Positions 22,333 to 33,388 of a stretch of DNA of 64,000 nucleotides are shown one piece after another. The stretch comes from Leptobrachium leishanense. Taxonomy: Eukaryota; Chordata; Amphibia; Anura; Megophryidae. The stretch is taken from assembly GCA_009667805.1 (NCBI GenBank), contig CM019067.1, positions 164,845,073 to 164,909,072 of the forward strand, read 5' to 3'. The notes under the pieces are model-generated. The model made no database searches, was not told the origin of the DNA, and worked only from the letters and a program-made list of their open reading frames with translations. Positions within the stretch are counted from its first letter, which is position 1; every line of letters starts with the position of its first letter. Position numbers and translations under genes: made by a program.

Positions 22333-22689
22333 GGAGGCTGCATTAGATGTTTTGGCATCTTAGGTCGACTGTAAAGCACTACAAGCCTGGCTGGCAGAGG
22401 ATGAGGTGGATGAGGATGGCCTGGTTAGCCAATCCACCAAATCCTCTGTATGTTGCTGCTGCTTAAGACGGCCAGCACCAGTTAGAATGGACAAGCGTGC
22501 CCCTGCAGAGGATGCACCACGTCCACCACGATGACCAGAGGCACAGCCTCCTGACAGAGGCTGCTTGCCCTCTTACCTGTGTCTGGGAGCATCTGCCTGA
22601 CCTTTTTGGTCTTTCTGATATGGCGAGTGATATATAGATTAAATATATACAGAACTCTGATTCAACTCTGGTATAAAGATTAAAGATTT

Positions 22690-23470
22690 CCAGAACTCTG
22701 GTATAACTCAGTGAGACACCCTGATAGCTGACAGCCAGTGACAAGACACAGATTACAATTCCCAGAAACCTCCTATAAATCAGTGAGACCCCCTGATGGG
22801 TGCCAGTGACAAGACACAAATTACAATTTGCAGAAATCTGCTACAAGTCAGTGAGACCCCTTGATAGGACCCCCTGATAGCTGGCAACAGTGACAAGACA
22901 CAGATTACAATTCCAGAAACCTCCTATAAATCAGTGAGACCCCCTGATGGGTGCCAGTGACAAGACACAAATTACAATTTGCAGAAATCTGCTACAAGTC
23001 AGTGAGACCCCTTGATAGGACCCCCTGATAGCTGGCAACAGTGACAAGACACAGATTACAATTCCCAGAAACATCCTATAAATCAGTGAGACCCCCTGAT
23101 GGGTGGCAGTGACAAGACACAGATTAGAATAATTCCCAGATATTTTGTACAAATGACTAACCCCCCAAAATTCTGGGTGGCAGAGACAAGACACAGATTA
23201 CCTCAATTCCCAAATATTTTGTAGAAATTACTGGCCCCCCAAAATATTTGCTGGTGGCAGTGACAAGACACAGATTACCTCAATTCCCAAATATTTTGTA
23301 GAAAATACTGACCCCCAAAATAGTTGCTGGGAGTGAGAACACACAGATTAGAACAATTCCCAGATATTTTGTAGAAATTACTGACCCCCAAAATACTGGG
23401 TGTCAGTGAGAACACACAAATTAGAACAATTCCCAGATATTTTGTAGAAATGAGACCCCCCCAGTAGCTG
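22690..23470. repeat. Subterminal minisatellite around CAGTGACAAGACACAGATTA
   Basis: Degenerate units contain CAGTGACAAGACACAGATTA, ATTCCCAGAAA and AGTGAGACCCCCTGATGGG. One 152-bp higher-order block is duplicated almost exactly (22822-22973 and 22974 onward). It lies upstream of the transposase start in the hAT element. Confidence 0.85.
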
Positions 23471-23864
23471 GTGGCAGACTGGCAGTGAGAACACACACTA
23501 ACACAACAACAATCTCCTCGCAAATCTCCTCTCAAACACGTGCTGAAGCGCTGTGTGAAGCCCTATATAGTGTGCTGCGGGACTTAGCTCTGTGAGCCCA
23601 TGATTGGGCAAAATTTGCCCAATCAGGACTCTGAGCCGTGATTGGCATAGTCTTGAACCTGTCTTGCACCAGACCTGTGGTCAGGTGCAAGGCTGTAGCC
23701 AATTACAAGCTTCAGACCAGTGAAAAGTGCATTGTGGTCCATTGTGGTGCATTGTGGGCGAACATGCGGCGAACACGCGGAAATGTTTGTATTTTGCGAA
23801 CATGCGAACAGGCGATGTTCGAATCGAACTCCGAACCGATCAAACCGAACAGCTCATCCCTACA

Positions 23865-24521
23865 CAGGGTTATTCAAAGAGAGCCGATCTGGCCCCGAAA
23901 TGTAACCGGACACTGAAATTCAGCGTACGGTGACATTTCCTGGCCATTCGGCTATTCAGAGAGCAGGCAGTTCGCCAAATGTTGGCGAATTGCCTGTACA
24001 TACGGTGCCTGGTCGAGGGCATGTTAAAAATATTCCAGTTTTAATCCAATATCTAATAAACCGTCTATTATTTTATTCTGCAGTAAAAAGTCTCTTTATT
24101 TTTGGATCTTTTAGGCATTTTTTGTTTTTTCCTTTTTTCTGTAACAGACCTTTTATCATCATTCATTGGATCTTATGTGTAAATTCCAGACATTTTTGTT
24201 CAGTTGTTTTTTGCAAACAGCGCTTAAATTTTCAAACTTTCAAGCGTACTGTGTTTTTTTTTATCTCGTTCGTCTGCGTGTCGGCTTTTTCTGGCAGCTG
24301 CTCTGCGCTGTGATCTGCGGCTAGTCGGGTTTCTCCGGCGTGGTCAATCCAGCTGTTTTCTACGAGTTTCGGTGAGTGTTCGGGGGGAGTTTGTCAGGTT
24401 TGCGGCGAGTGTTCGACGTGTTTGGGCGGTGCTGGCTGAATACACCACAGGGTCGGCGAAAAAGGATCGCTGAATCGCCCTGAAGTGTAGGGAACGAAAA
24501 GTCACAGAATGAATAACCCTG
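23865..24521. mobile_element. MITE with CAGGGTTATTC termini
   Basis: CAGGGTTATTCAAAGAGAGC at the left and GAATAACCCTG at the right bound 657 bp without coding capacity. The middle (about 24030-24240) is a module shared with 25665-25930, 42480-43470 and 51355-51578. It sits two bases from the end of the hAT element. Confidence 0.75.
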
Positions 24522-25664
24522 ACTGTGTCTGATAAGAGCAAGTATGAAACCTGTAAGCACAATGGTGATCTTTGGCAATATATATCCAGGTACTACGGTA
24601 TGCAGTGCACAGTGATAAACAGGTACAGCTGAAAGTAACAGTCTCTGGTAACAGCGGATATGGTACCTGGAACCACAGCGGTGGTCTACTACAGAATCTG
24701 GAAACTTGGAGATGCCGATACAGGTGATAAACAGCAACAAACAGGAACAAGGATGGCGTATAACACACAGGAGCTATGGGGGGAACCTCTCACTAGAGAG
24801 GAAGAAAGAACAATGCCAGAGCAAGGAGGAAAGGGTATAACCAGAATATATACTAACTACATTGGTGAACTGGGACAGGACTCAGCCAATGGAAACACGT
24901 GTGGAAGCAGACAGGGAGTGATATTAGGGAATCTGTGGCCCAGAATGGCCTCAAGCGGGCTCCAGGAATGGAAGCATGACAGGTTGGAGGGACTAATTAC
25001 CAATGCAGCAAATTTCTACAATACATATAAGAGCCGTGACAGGGCAGGAAAAAAAACCTTTAAGCCTGGACTAAACATTCACCATGGGAATTTCTAGAAA
25101 CCGCACACAATGCCACTAGCTGATTGATTACTAGATGGTGTCGATATTTACAAGTAAAAATAAAAGTCTGTATATTCTATTTGGGATGCTAGCATGGCGA
25201 TGGTAAGCAAGAAAGTGTGCGCTTGCAGATTTTCCCTTTCCATCTCCATGTTACCGTCCTATTCTGGGGAAGGTGCTATCTCAGCACCTCACATCCGGAA
25301 CAGAGCACTAACCTTCCTGATAGTCGCATTAGCGCTTGCCCTGCTGCGAGTTTCAGCTCCTGTAGTCCAAAGAACTACAGAGGCTTGCGCTTATGGGTCA
25401 CAGGCTCTACATGAGCTCACTCTCGCAAGATTGAGCAGTACCCCAGAGTGATTGCAGAGGGAGACTAGGAACTATTTGTACCCAGTCTCACTCTGCTCCT
25501 GGGGAGAAGAAGCAGCTAATTGGGCCTCCCTTTTTGAAACGGGATGAGAGGTGAGTATGGGACTTTTAGGGGGGCTTTAGAGCATGTTAAATAATTTCAC
25601 AGTTGCTGAATCATTTAGCACCAGCTTTTAGGAGCTGATAAATTTGGTTTTCACGACCCGTCAG
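24522..25664. other. Unassigned, LTR-like character
   Basis: Purine-rich stretches such as GAGGAAGAAAGAACAATGCC and an AGCCGTGACA stretch at about 25033 resemble LTR ends, but no paired boundary or coding region was found. Confidence 0.35.
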
Positions 25665-25930
25665 TAGGGATAAGCTGTTCGCTTCGATCTGTACGGAGTT
25701 CGCATCGAACATCGCAAACTTCTTGGGACATCCGCCAAAAGTTAAATTTTTTTTTTTTAAAAGGAAAGTATAAAAAATGCTTAAAAATACTAAAAAATCT
25801 AGAAATAAAGACTCTTTACTGCAGAATATTATAAGCAACGGTTTATTAGATATTGAATTAAAACGGGAATATTTTTAACATTGAAGCCAATGGAATAAAA
25901 CATTCTTGTTACTAAAACATCAGGCAGACA
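25665..25930. mobile_element. MITE fragment with TAGGGATAAGCTGTTC end
   Basis: The left end resembles the hAT terminus TAGGGATGAGC. The interior is the shared module (TGCAGAATATTATAAGCAAC, GGTTTATTAGATATTGAATT). An inverted relative ends at 51578. Confidence 0.65.
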
Positions 25931-25987
25931 CGGCCCTCTAATCAGGCACTGTAGAGGGCAGCCTGCAGGGGCCTCCCAAGGATCCCT

Positions 25988-27247
25988 TTAACCCCTTCAC
26001 TGCTGAAGACGTGTGGGACACGTCCTCATTGATGCACGTTGCATGCTGAGGACGTGCCCCACACGTCATCAGCTGTGCGGGACCCCCGGCGGAGATACTC
26101 ACCTCTCTGTCCGGGGTCCCACGGCGTTCTGACTTCAGCGTCCTCAGACGCTGAAGTCAAGCTCCTCCCGGCGTAAATGACGTCATCGCGCCATGCGCGA
26201 TGACGTCATTTCCAGGCGACCCCCCGGCAATGCCGGGAGATAGCCTGGAAGGGAGGGGGGGATCCGTTCGGATCCCTCTCCCTCCCGATCGGGAAGGAGC
26301 AGCGGTAAAAGCCAGGCACCGCTTAAAAGGGGAGAGTCTCCCCTTTTAAGCGATGCCTGGCTTTAACCCCTCAAGTGCTGGGTTGCACTTCAGCGCCTTG
26401 CGGCGCCGAAGTGCAGCCTATCTCCGGTGGGGGCCGCCATCTTGGATGGCGGCTCTGCCCCCGGGACTCCCCTCGCTGTCTGACGTCATCACGCATAGCG
26501 TGATGACGTCAGATAGCCGGGGAACCCCTAGCTGCCGGGGATTTCCCAAGGAAATCCCCTGGTGGAGATAGGGGGTTCTTGTGAACCCCGATATCTCCAG
26601 AACCGTGGCAGCTAGGGGGTCATGGAGGGTGTCATTTGAAAGGCCTGAGCATGGCCTTTCGAATGATACCCAACATGACTAGGTAAAAAGTAAAAAGAAA
26701 ATAATAAAAAAAAAATTAAAATAATAAATAAATTTAAAAAAATAAATAAATAAAAAAAAACATGTTTTTTTTTTTGTGTGTTGTTTTTATTAATGCAGCA
26801 ATATTGTTCACATTTCAATTATAATGTGAACAATGATGCTGCACTAATGATTTTTTCTATGGGGTGCGTTTGCTAAAAATCACGTAATTCCCCCCAAAAA
26901 AAGTAACAAGTCCCCATTTCAAATTTTTTGTACAAGCGCACCCCATAGAAAACATAACCGCAAACGCTCATGTGATAAAATGTGAAAAAAAACACTTTAC
27001 ACACTGCAGATGATTAAAAATTCAATTTTTATTGTATTTTTTGTTATAATATACAGGCAGGTCATGACGTATACATATAAAAATGATATATTATGAATCT
27101 GCGTAGTCTGCCGGAAAGAACGATATATAATATGTCTGGGTCATTTATTAAAATGTGGCTTCAAATCGCGTTTAAACATGATGAGCGAAAGCGGTAAAAA
27201 TGAGCTCAGCACACAGTGGTGAAATGCCTCAGCAGTGAAGGGGTTAA
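25988..27247. mobile_element. TTAA-flanked GC-palindrome element, copy 2 (inverted)
   Basis: TTAA lies at 25988-25991 and 27244-27247. The ends TTAACCCCTTCACTGCTGAAG and CTCAGCAGTGAAGGGGTTAA are inverted repeats. The GC-rich half contains hairpins such as TGACGTCATCGCGC / GCGCGATGACGTCA and CTTTTAAG units. The AT-rich half contains the conserved ATGAATCTGCGTAGTCTGCC region. Confidence 0.88.
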
Positions 27248-27251
27248 GGAG

Positions 27252-27539
27252 CATTGAGGAGCATGCAGCTGCCGGATAACAGAGCTGCGAATGTGCGGGC
27301 TAGCCACCCGGGTGCATATGGCAGAGACAGGCAGTACAGGGAGGGAGCCACTGCACCTGTGGCCACGGCAGACCCCCCACAACCAGGATCCAGGGAGCCC
27401 CCACTGACCACCAGGCTAAGGTAAGGCGACACATTTCTAAAAAAAATTAAATCTGAAGACATTTTTAAATGTCCCCGGGAACATAAAATAAAACTTTTTT
27501 TTTTCTTTCTCTACCCGGCTGAATGTATTTAATTATATA
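27252..27539. other. Spacer
   Basis: No feature is recognised here. Confidence 0.4.
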
Positions 27540-27559
27540 TATTAGATACATTCAGGCAG

Positions 27560-27990
27560 GTAGAGGGGGGTGGCATGTGGGCTGCGCGGGGTCTCAGGCA
27601 GTGTTTTTTTTTTCTGTGTATATTTTTAGCAAATTTATAGGGAAGGTAAGGGCAGGAATGATATATATATATATATATATATATATTCTTATAAATATAT
27701 ATATCCAGACTTGTATTACACACACATTTTGCCAACTAATTGCTCCCCCCCCCCCTTTGGCTGATCCCTCCAGAAGAAATGTTGAACACGATAGAGCAGA
27801 GAATAATATATATATTCTCTGCTCTGTCGGGTTCAACATTTCTTCTGGAGGGATCAGCCAAATGGGGGGGGGCACATTTAGTTGAGATTGTCCACATGCC
27901 ACCCCCCATGTGCGTATGTGTATATAATGGTCTGAGGTCTGTGGGTGTATATATATATATATATATATCTGCGTGTTGATATATACGTAT
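27560..27990. repeat. Foldback element with TA microsatellites
   Basis: The perfect arms 27756-27787 and 27831-27862 (TTTGGCTGATCCCTCCAGAA... and complement) enclose a second hairpin (AGAGCAGAGAAT at 27793). Outer parts GGGGTGGCATGTGGG (about 27566) and CCCACATGCCACCCCC-like sequence (about 27893) extend the symmetry. (TA)n runs lie at 27661-27688 and 27946-27968. Confidence 0.75.
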
Positions 27991-28020
27991 ATGTCTGTGT
28001 GTATCAATGCATCCCTACTC

Positions 28021-28589
28021 TATACACAGCACTCCATGTCCCTATAATACATATGATCAGGGGTTACCTTTTTTTTATATTTTTATACTATTCCTATTAA
28101 ATTAACAGTAATTTTTGATGTATTTTATTCAGTAGAAACTTTTTTTTGCCTATATAACACGTGCTTTGTGAAAATAAAACGGTTTTGTGTGTACATTTTA
28201 ATTTAGTTAGTGGATTCCTTTCGAGTGCGGTGAGAAGCAAATGTAATGCAGTGTAGACACGCTGCGACGCGGAGCGGATTGAAGTCAAGCCTGCAAAATG
28301 TTTGCTTCACTTCGCTACGCTGTGCGTCGCTAAACGCTCAGTGTGTCTCAGCCTTTATTCCGGCATCGCTAGCTTACCGAATCAGTTTGTATACTTGTTA
28401 CTGACCCTGCTTGTTCTGAGGACCCAATCTGTTGCCGACTTTGCCTGCCATTTGACTATTCTCTCTGTGTATTCCCTGCCTGTTCTGTTTGCTTCCTGTT
28501 GCTACTGGTGTGCGCAGATTCTCACCATATACAGTAGTGCAGTACAAGTGCCTAAACATAGCTGACCCGGTTTTGTTATAGCTGCTGAT
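28021..28589. other. Unassigned sequence
   Basis: A CpG-containing stretch, GACACGCTGCGACGCGGAGC, at about 28256 is not explained. No gene is supported. Confidence 0.35.
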
Positions 28590-31172
28590 CAGTGGCGTAA
28601 CTAGAAACCTGAGGGCCCCGGTGCAAGAATCCATGAAGGGCCCCCCCAACCCCCCCCCCAAAAAAGATCCATATCTTTAACTTTTTTTTTTCTGCAATAT
28701 AAAAAAGATAGTATTGCCCCCAGCTCACATGGACATATATTGCCCCCAGCTCACATGGACATATATTGCCCCCAGCTCACATGGACATATATTGCCCCAA
28801 AACCACACATGGATATATTGCCCCAGCTCACACATGCATATTTTTGCCCCCAGCTCATGGAAATACTGCCCCAACACATGGATATACTGCCCCAACACAT
28901 GGATATGCTGCCCCAGCTCATGGATATACTGCCCCAGCACATGGATATACTGCCCCAGCCACATGGATATACTGCCCCAGCCACATGGATATACTGCCCC
29001 AGCACATGGATATACTGCCCCAGCACATGGATATACTGCCCCAGCACATGGATATACTGCCCCAGCACATGGATATACTGCCCCAGTTCATGGATATACT
29101 GCCCCAGCTCTGCCCCCAGCTCATGGATATACTGCCCCAGCTCTGCCCCCCAGCTCATGGATATACTGCCCCAGCTCTGCCCCCCAGCTCATGGATATAC
29201 TGCCCCAGCTCTGCCCCCCAGCTCATGGATATACTGCCCCAGCTCTGCCCCCCAGCTCATGGATATACTGCCCCAGCTCTGCCCCCAGCTCATGGATATA
29301 CTGCCCCAGCTCTGCCCCCAGCTCATGGATATACTGCCCCAGCTCTGCCCCCAGCTCATGGATATACTGCCCCAGCTCTGCCCCCAGCTCATGGATATAC
29401 TGCCCCAGCTCTGCCCCCAGCTCATGGATATATTGCCCCAGCTCTGCCCCCCAGCTCATGGATATATTGCCCCAGCTCTGCCCCCCAGCTCATGGATATA
29501 GTGCCCCAGCTCTGCCCCCAGCTCATGGATATATTGCCCCAGCTCTGCCCCCCAGCTCATGGATATATTGCCCCAGCTCTGCCCCCCAGCTCATGGATAT
29601 ACTGCCCCAGCTCTGCCCCCCAGCTCATGGATATATTGCCCCAGCTCTGCCCCCCAGCTCATGGATATATTGCCCCAGCTCTGCCCCCAGCTCATGGATA
29701 TATTGCCCCAGCTCTGCCCCCCAGCTCATGGATATATTGCCCCAGCTCTGCCCCCAGCTCATGGATATATTGCCCCAGCTCTGCCCCCCAGCTCATGGAT
29801 ATACTGCCCCAGCTCTGCCCCCCAGCTCATGGATATACTGCCCCAGCTCTGCCCCCCCAGCTCATGGATATATTGCCCCAGCTCTGCCCCCCAGCTCATG
29901 GATATATTGCCCCAGCTCTGCCCCCCAGCTCATGGATATATTGCCCCAGCTCTGCCCCCCCAGCTCATGGATATACTGCCCCAGCTCTGCCCCCCCAGCT
30001 CATGGATATACTGCCCCAGCTCTGCCCCCCAGCTCATGGATATACTGCCCCAGCTCTGCCCCCCCAGCTCATGGATATACTGCCCCAGCTCTGCCCCCCA
30101 GCTCATGGATATATTGCCCCAGCTCTGCCCCCCCAGCTCATGGATATATTGCCCCAGCTCTGCCCCCCAGCTCATGGATATACTGCCCCAGCTCTGCCCC
30201 CCAGCTCATGGATATACTGCCCCAGCTCTGCCCCCCAGCTCATGGATATACTGCCCCAGCTCTGCCCCCCAGCTCATGGATATATTGCCCCAGCTCTGCC
30301 CCCCAGCTCATGGATATATTGCCCCAGCTCTGCCCCCCAGCTGATGGATATACTGCCCCAGATCTGCCCCCCAGCTCATGGATATATTGCCCCAGCTCTG
30401 CCCCCCAGCTCATGGATATATTGCCCCAGCTCTGCCCCCCCAGCTCATGGATATACTGCCCCAGCTCATGGATATACTGCCCCAGCTCTGCCCCCAGCTC
30501 ATGGATATACTGACCCAGCTCTGCCCCCCAGCTCATGGATATACTGCCCCAGCTCTGCCCCCCAGCTCATGGATATACTGCCCCAGCTCTGCCCCCAGCT
30601 CATGGATATACTGCCCCAGCTCTGGCCCCCCAGCTCATGGATATACTGCCCCAGCTCTGCCCCCAGCTCATGGATATACTGCCCCAGCTCTGCCCCCCAG
30701 CTCATGGATACACTGCCCCAGCTCTGCCCCCCAGCTCATGGATATATTGCCCCAGCTCTGCCCCCCCAGCTCATGGATATATTGCCCCAGCTCTGCCCCC
30801 AGCTCATGGATATACTGCCCCAGCCCAGCTCTTACCTGCTCTGGGGGGCCCCAGGCCCAGGGCAGGCTCCGCCGGCGTCTTCTTCTCCTTCCTTGGCAAG
30901 CGGCCACTGGAAACATGCAGCTTGGCCGCTCGCCGGAAACCACCTGATCAGCGCGAGGTCTCGTGCGCTGGTCAGGTGGTTTCTCTCCCACGTGAGCGGC
31001 CAAGCTGCATGTCAGCGGCCGCTCGCGTAGGGAGAGGGACGGCCAGCGCGCGGTCACAGATTCCGGCGCTTTTTGCCGGAATCTGGCGGCGGCGCTGGGC
31101 CCCCCTCCAGTGGCGGAATGCCAGGGCCCGGTCAAAACTGCGACCGCTGCGACCCTGGTACTTCCGCCACTG
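28590..31172. mobile_element. hAT-type non-autonomous element (CAGTGGCG ends) carrying a 2.1-kb minisatellite
   Basis: The termini CAGTGGCGTAACTAG and, complemented, CAGTGGCGGAAGTACC are flanked by a perfect 8-bp duplication, CTGCTGAT (28582-28589 and 31173-31180). The interior has GGGCCCCGGTGCAAG-type sequence, the minisatellite, and a GC-rich right part (30836-31172) containing a further CAGTGGCGG copy at 31110. No transposase is encoded. Long open frames here come from the tandem repeat. Confidence 0.92.
28714..30830. repeat. 33-35-bp minisatellite, about 70 units
   Basis: The unit is CTCATGGATATACTGCCCCAG plus CTCTGCCCCCCAG. Early units (28714-29100) are shorter (ACATGGATATACTGCCC, about 25 bp) and later ones are 33-35 bp, varying by C-run length and by ATACTG/ATATTG. 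Every frame stays open and yields repeats such as HGYTAPALPP or SSWIYCPSSAP. This is a property of the unit, not evidence of a protein. Confidence 0.97.
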
Positions 31173-31188
31173 CTGCTGATGTAACTGA

Positions 31189-31987
31189 ATAGATCGGGGA
31201 TCTTTTCTGCATTACCCAAACCTCCACCACTGCACTCTTCCACAATACCACAGAGGGGATAGTTACGGTGTGAAGGCACAATATTTGGGTGCATTGACGC
31301 CTGTACCAGATTCATATCATTTTAATATTTAACCGCAGGGTCCAACCCTGCACTCTTCCACAATACCACAGAGGGGTTATGGTGTGACGGCACTGTTGCC
31401 GGCACTATAGGCCCAATTTTAAAGCATATATTGTTACTTTCCTCCAAAGCCTGCATAAGTTTCAACATAATTTAGCCAGAAAAAATCACTAAACTTGTTC
31501 TGTGTGTCCTAAAATGTCTCCTCTTTTCATACAGGCTGCCGCCCCAAGCGGTTGTTAATGAATAGATTAAAGGAAAACCATTTACCGTCATTTGAAATGT
31601 CATTTTTTTTTAAAAATGTTTCTATACATCCTACAAATCCGCCACTTCACGGGCAAGTTATGGGCACCTCCTAGGCACGATATTTGAAGGAATTATTCAT
31701 TTTTATTCTTAACCTTTATTTCCTGGAAAACTCACTGTTCCTTTAAAAACTTTTTTTTAAAACTTTTTTCCTGGTTTCCTGTCCCCCAGGGCACTACCCA
31801 GACCCCCATACACCTTTTATGGCAAATATCTTGCATATATGCCCTCTCAGAGGGCACTCTAAAAATCAAACTTTTGAGTCCCATTGACTTGCATTGAGTT
31901 CGGTTCGTGTTCGAGTTCGAACTCAAACTTTTGAAATTGTTCGAGTTCGAATGCGAACCGAACACGGGGGTGTTCGACTCATCACTA
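31189..31987 (+). mobile_element. hAT fragment, inverted relative of 18299-19600
   Basis: The reverse complement matches the left end of the large hAT: AATAGATCGGGGAT, TGCACTCTTCCACAATACCA, the CACTTCACGGGCAAGTTATG segment, and the end CACCCCCGTGTTCGG...TAGTGATGAGTCGAACA at 31987. The transposase part is missing. Confidence 0.85.
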
Positions 31988-32392
31988 CCCATCAGTAATA
32001 TGCGCCAGCACTTAGTATTACCTCACTTGTTGAGACGTTAAAAATAAATTGCGCTCCACATGTTAATTATAGGTGACCCTTAAGGACAGTAAGCTCACAC
32101 AAGCTGTGTGGAGAAAAACTTTTTCACCCCAGTTTAGCAAGATATGGATAGATAATAGAGTGGAAATAGCGCTTGTAAAAGTATTTGTGATACTCTGACA
32201 GGCTGGATTTGATTTAAATCAAGTTTTAAATCACCTTTAGCAAGACTAGATTTACATCATGATTTTTAAATGTAAAGACTCCTATGCTTGCTGGATGTTG
32301 TAATCATTAATATTTGAACCAGAAGAAGACTTCATATATTAAATAATAATCTGTCAGATTAGTAAAACCACTTCTATCAGTTCTGATTTTAT
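31988..32392. other. AT-rich spacer
   Basis: No feature is recognised here. Confidence 0.45.
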
Positions 32393-33388
32393 TTAACCCT
32401 TTCGCTGCTGAGTCATTTCACACTTCTGAGCTGAGCTAATTTTTACCGGTTTCACTCATCATGTTTATCCGCATTTTGAAGCCTTATTTTATTATATGAC
32501 CCAGACATATTATATATCGCTCTTTCCGGCAGTCTCGGCAGATTCAGAATATATCATTATTATATGTATACGTCATGTCCTGTCTGTATATTATAACAAA
32601 AAATGCAATAAAATTCGAATTTTCAATAATTTAAAAGTGTAAAGTGTTTTTTTTTCACATTTTAATATGCAAGCATTTGCGGTTATATTTTCTATGGGTA
32701 GCGCTTGTTAAAAAAAATTAAATTGGGTCTAAATTGGGTTACATTTTTTTGGGGGAAATATTATGCAATTTTTAACAAATGCACCCCATACAAAAATCGT
32801 TAGTGCAGCCTCATTGTTCACATTATAATTGAAATGGGAACAATTTTGCTGCATTAACAAAAAAAAAAAAAAAATATTATTATTATTTTTTTAATATTTT
32901 TTTATTTTTATTTATTTTTTACTAATTTTTACATGGTCATGTTTGGTATCGTTGGAAAGGTCATACCCTTAGCTGCCACGGATCGGGAGATAGGGGGTTC
33001 ATTGGAACCCCCATCTCCACCATTGGTGGCATTTAGGGGTTAACTCTAAAACTGACATCATCGCGCTATGCACGATGACGCCAGTCGTCAGGGGAGATCC
33101 CGGAAGCTCCGGGAGAGGATCACGATGCGGCACTTTTCAGTGCCGAATCGTGATCCGGCCCCCAAGGGGTTAAAGCCAGGCACCGTTTGGAAGGGCAGGC
33201 TGTGCCCTTTCAAACGCTGCCTGCCTATAATCTCTGGCCCCCGGCGATCGGGAGGGAGGGGGGTGCCTGAATTAAATTTCATCGCGCCAGCGCAATAACA
33301 TCTATTAGTCCCGCCGGGGTCCCTGAGTACCAGGCTGACATCCAAGATGTCAGCCCGCACCGGGGGGCCAGCGATCAGCCAGAATCCC
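32393..33388. mobile_element. TTAA-flanked GC-palindrome element, copy 3 (3'-truncated)
   Basis: It starts at TTAA 32393-32396 with TTAACCCTTTCGCTGCTGAG and follows copy 1 through the AT-rich half and the hairpins. Similarity stops near GCCAGCGATCAGCC, so the right terminus is lost. Confidence 0.82.

Larger units (their letters stand above)
18299..23862 (-). mobile_element. Near full-length hAT transposon (Ac-like, BED-finger transposase)
   Basis: The terminal inverted repeats are TAGGGATGAGCCGAACA at 18299 and GAACAGCTCATCCCTA ending at 23862. Between them lie a minus-strand transposase (19584-22332) and two subterminal minisatellites (about 18890-19540 and 22690-23470). The flanks TTGATAAA and CACAGGGT do not match, so the expected 8-bp duplication is absent. 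The right flank is immediately another MITE, which may have disturbed it, or the copy may be a recombinant. Fragments of the same family occur at 3861-4774 and 31189-31987. Confidence 0.9.

Noticed and set aside
28714..31030. Very long open frames (up to 754 codons) on both strands
   Set aside because: They translate a 33-35-bp minisatellite in several frames at once, with no start context or non-repeat domain. Not a protein.
30668..31315. 215-codon minus-strand frame
   Set aside because: It spans the end of the minisatellite element, its target duplication and a hAT fragment, so it crosses a transposition junction.
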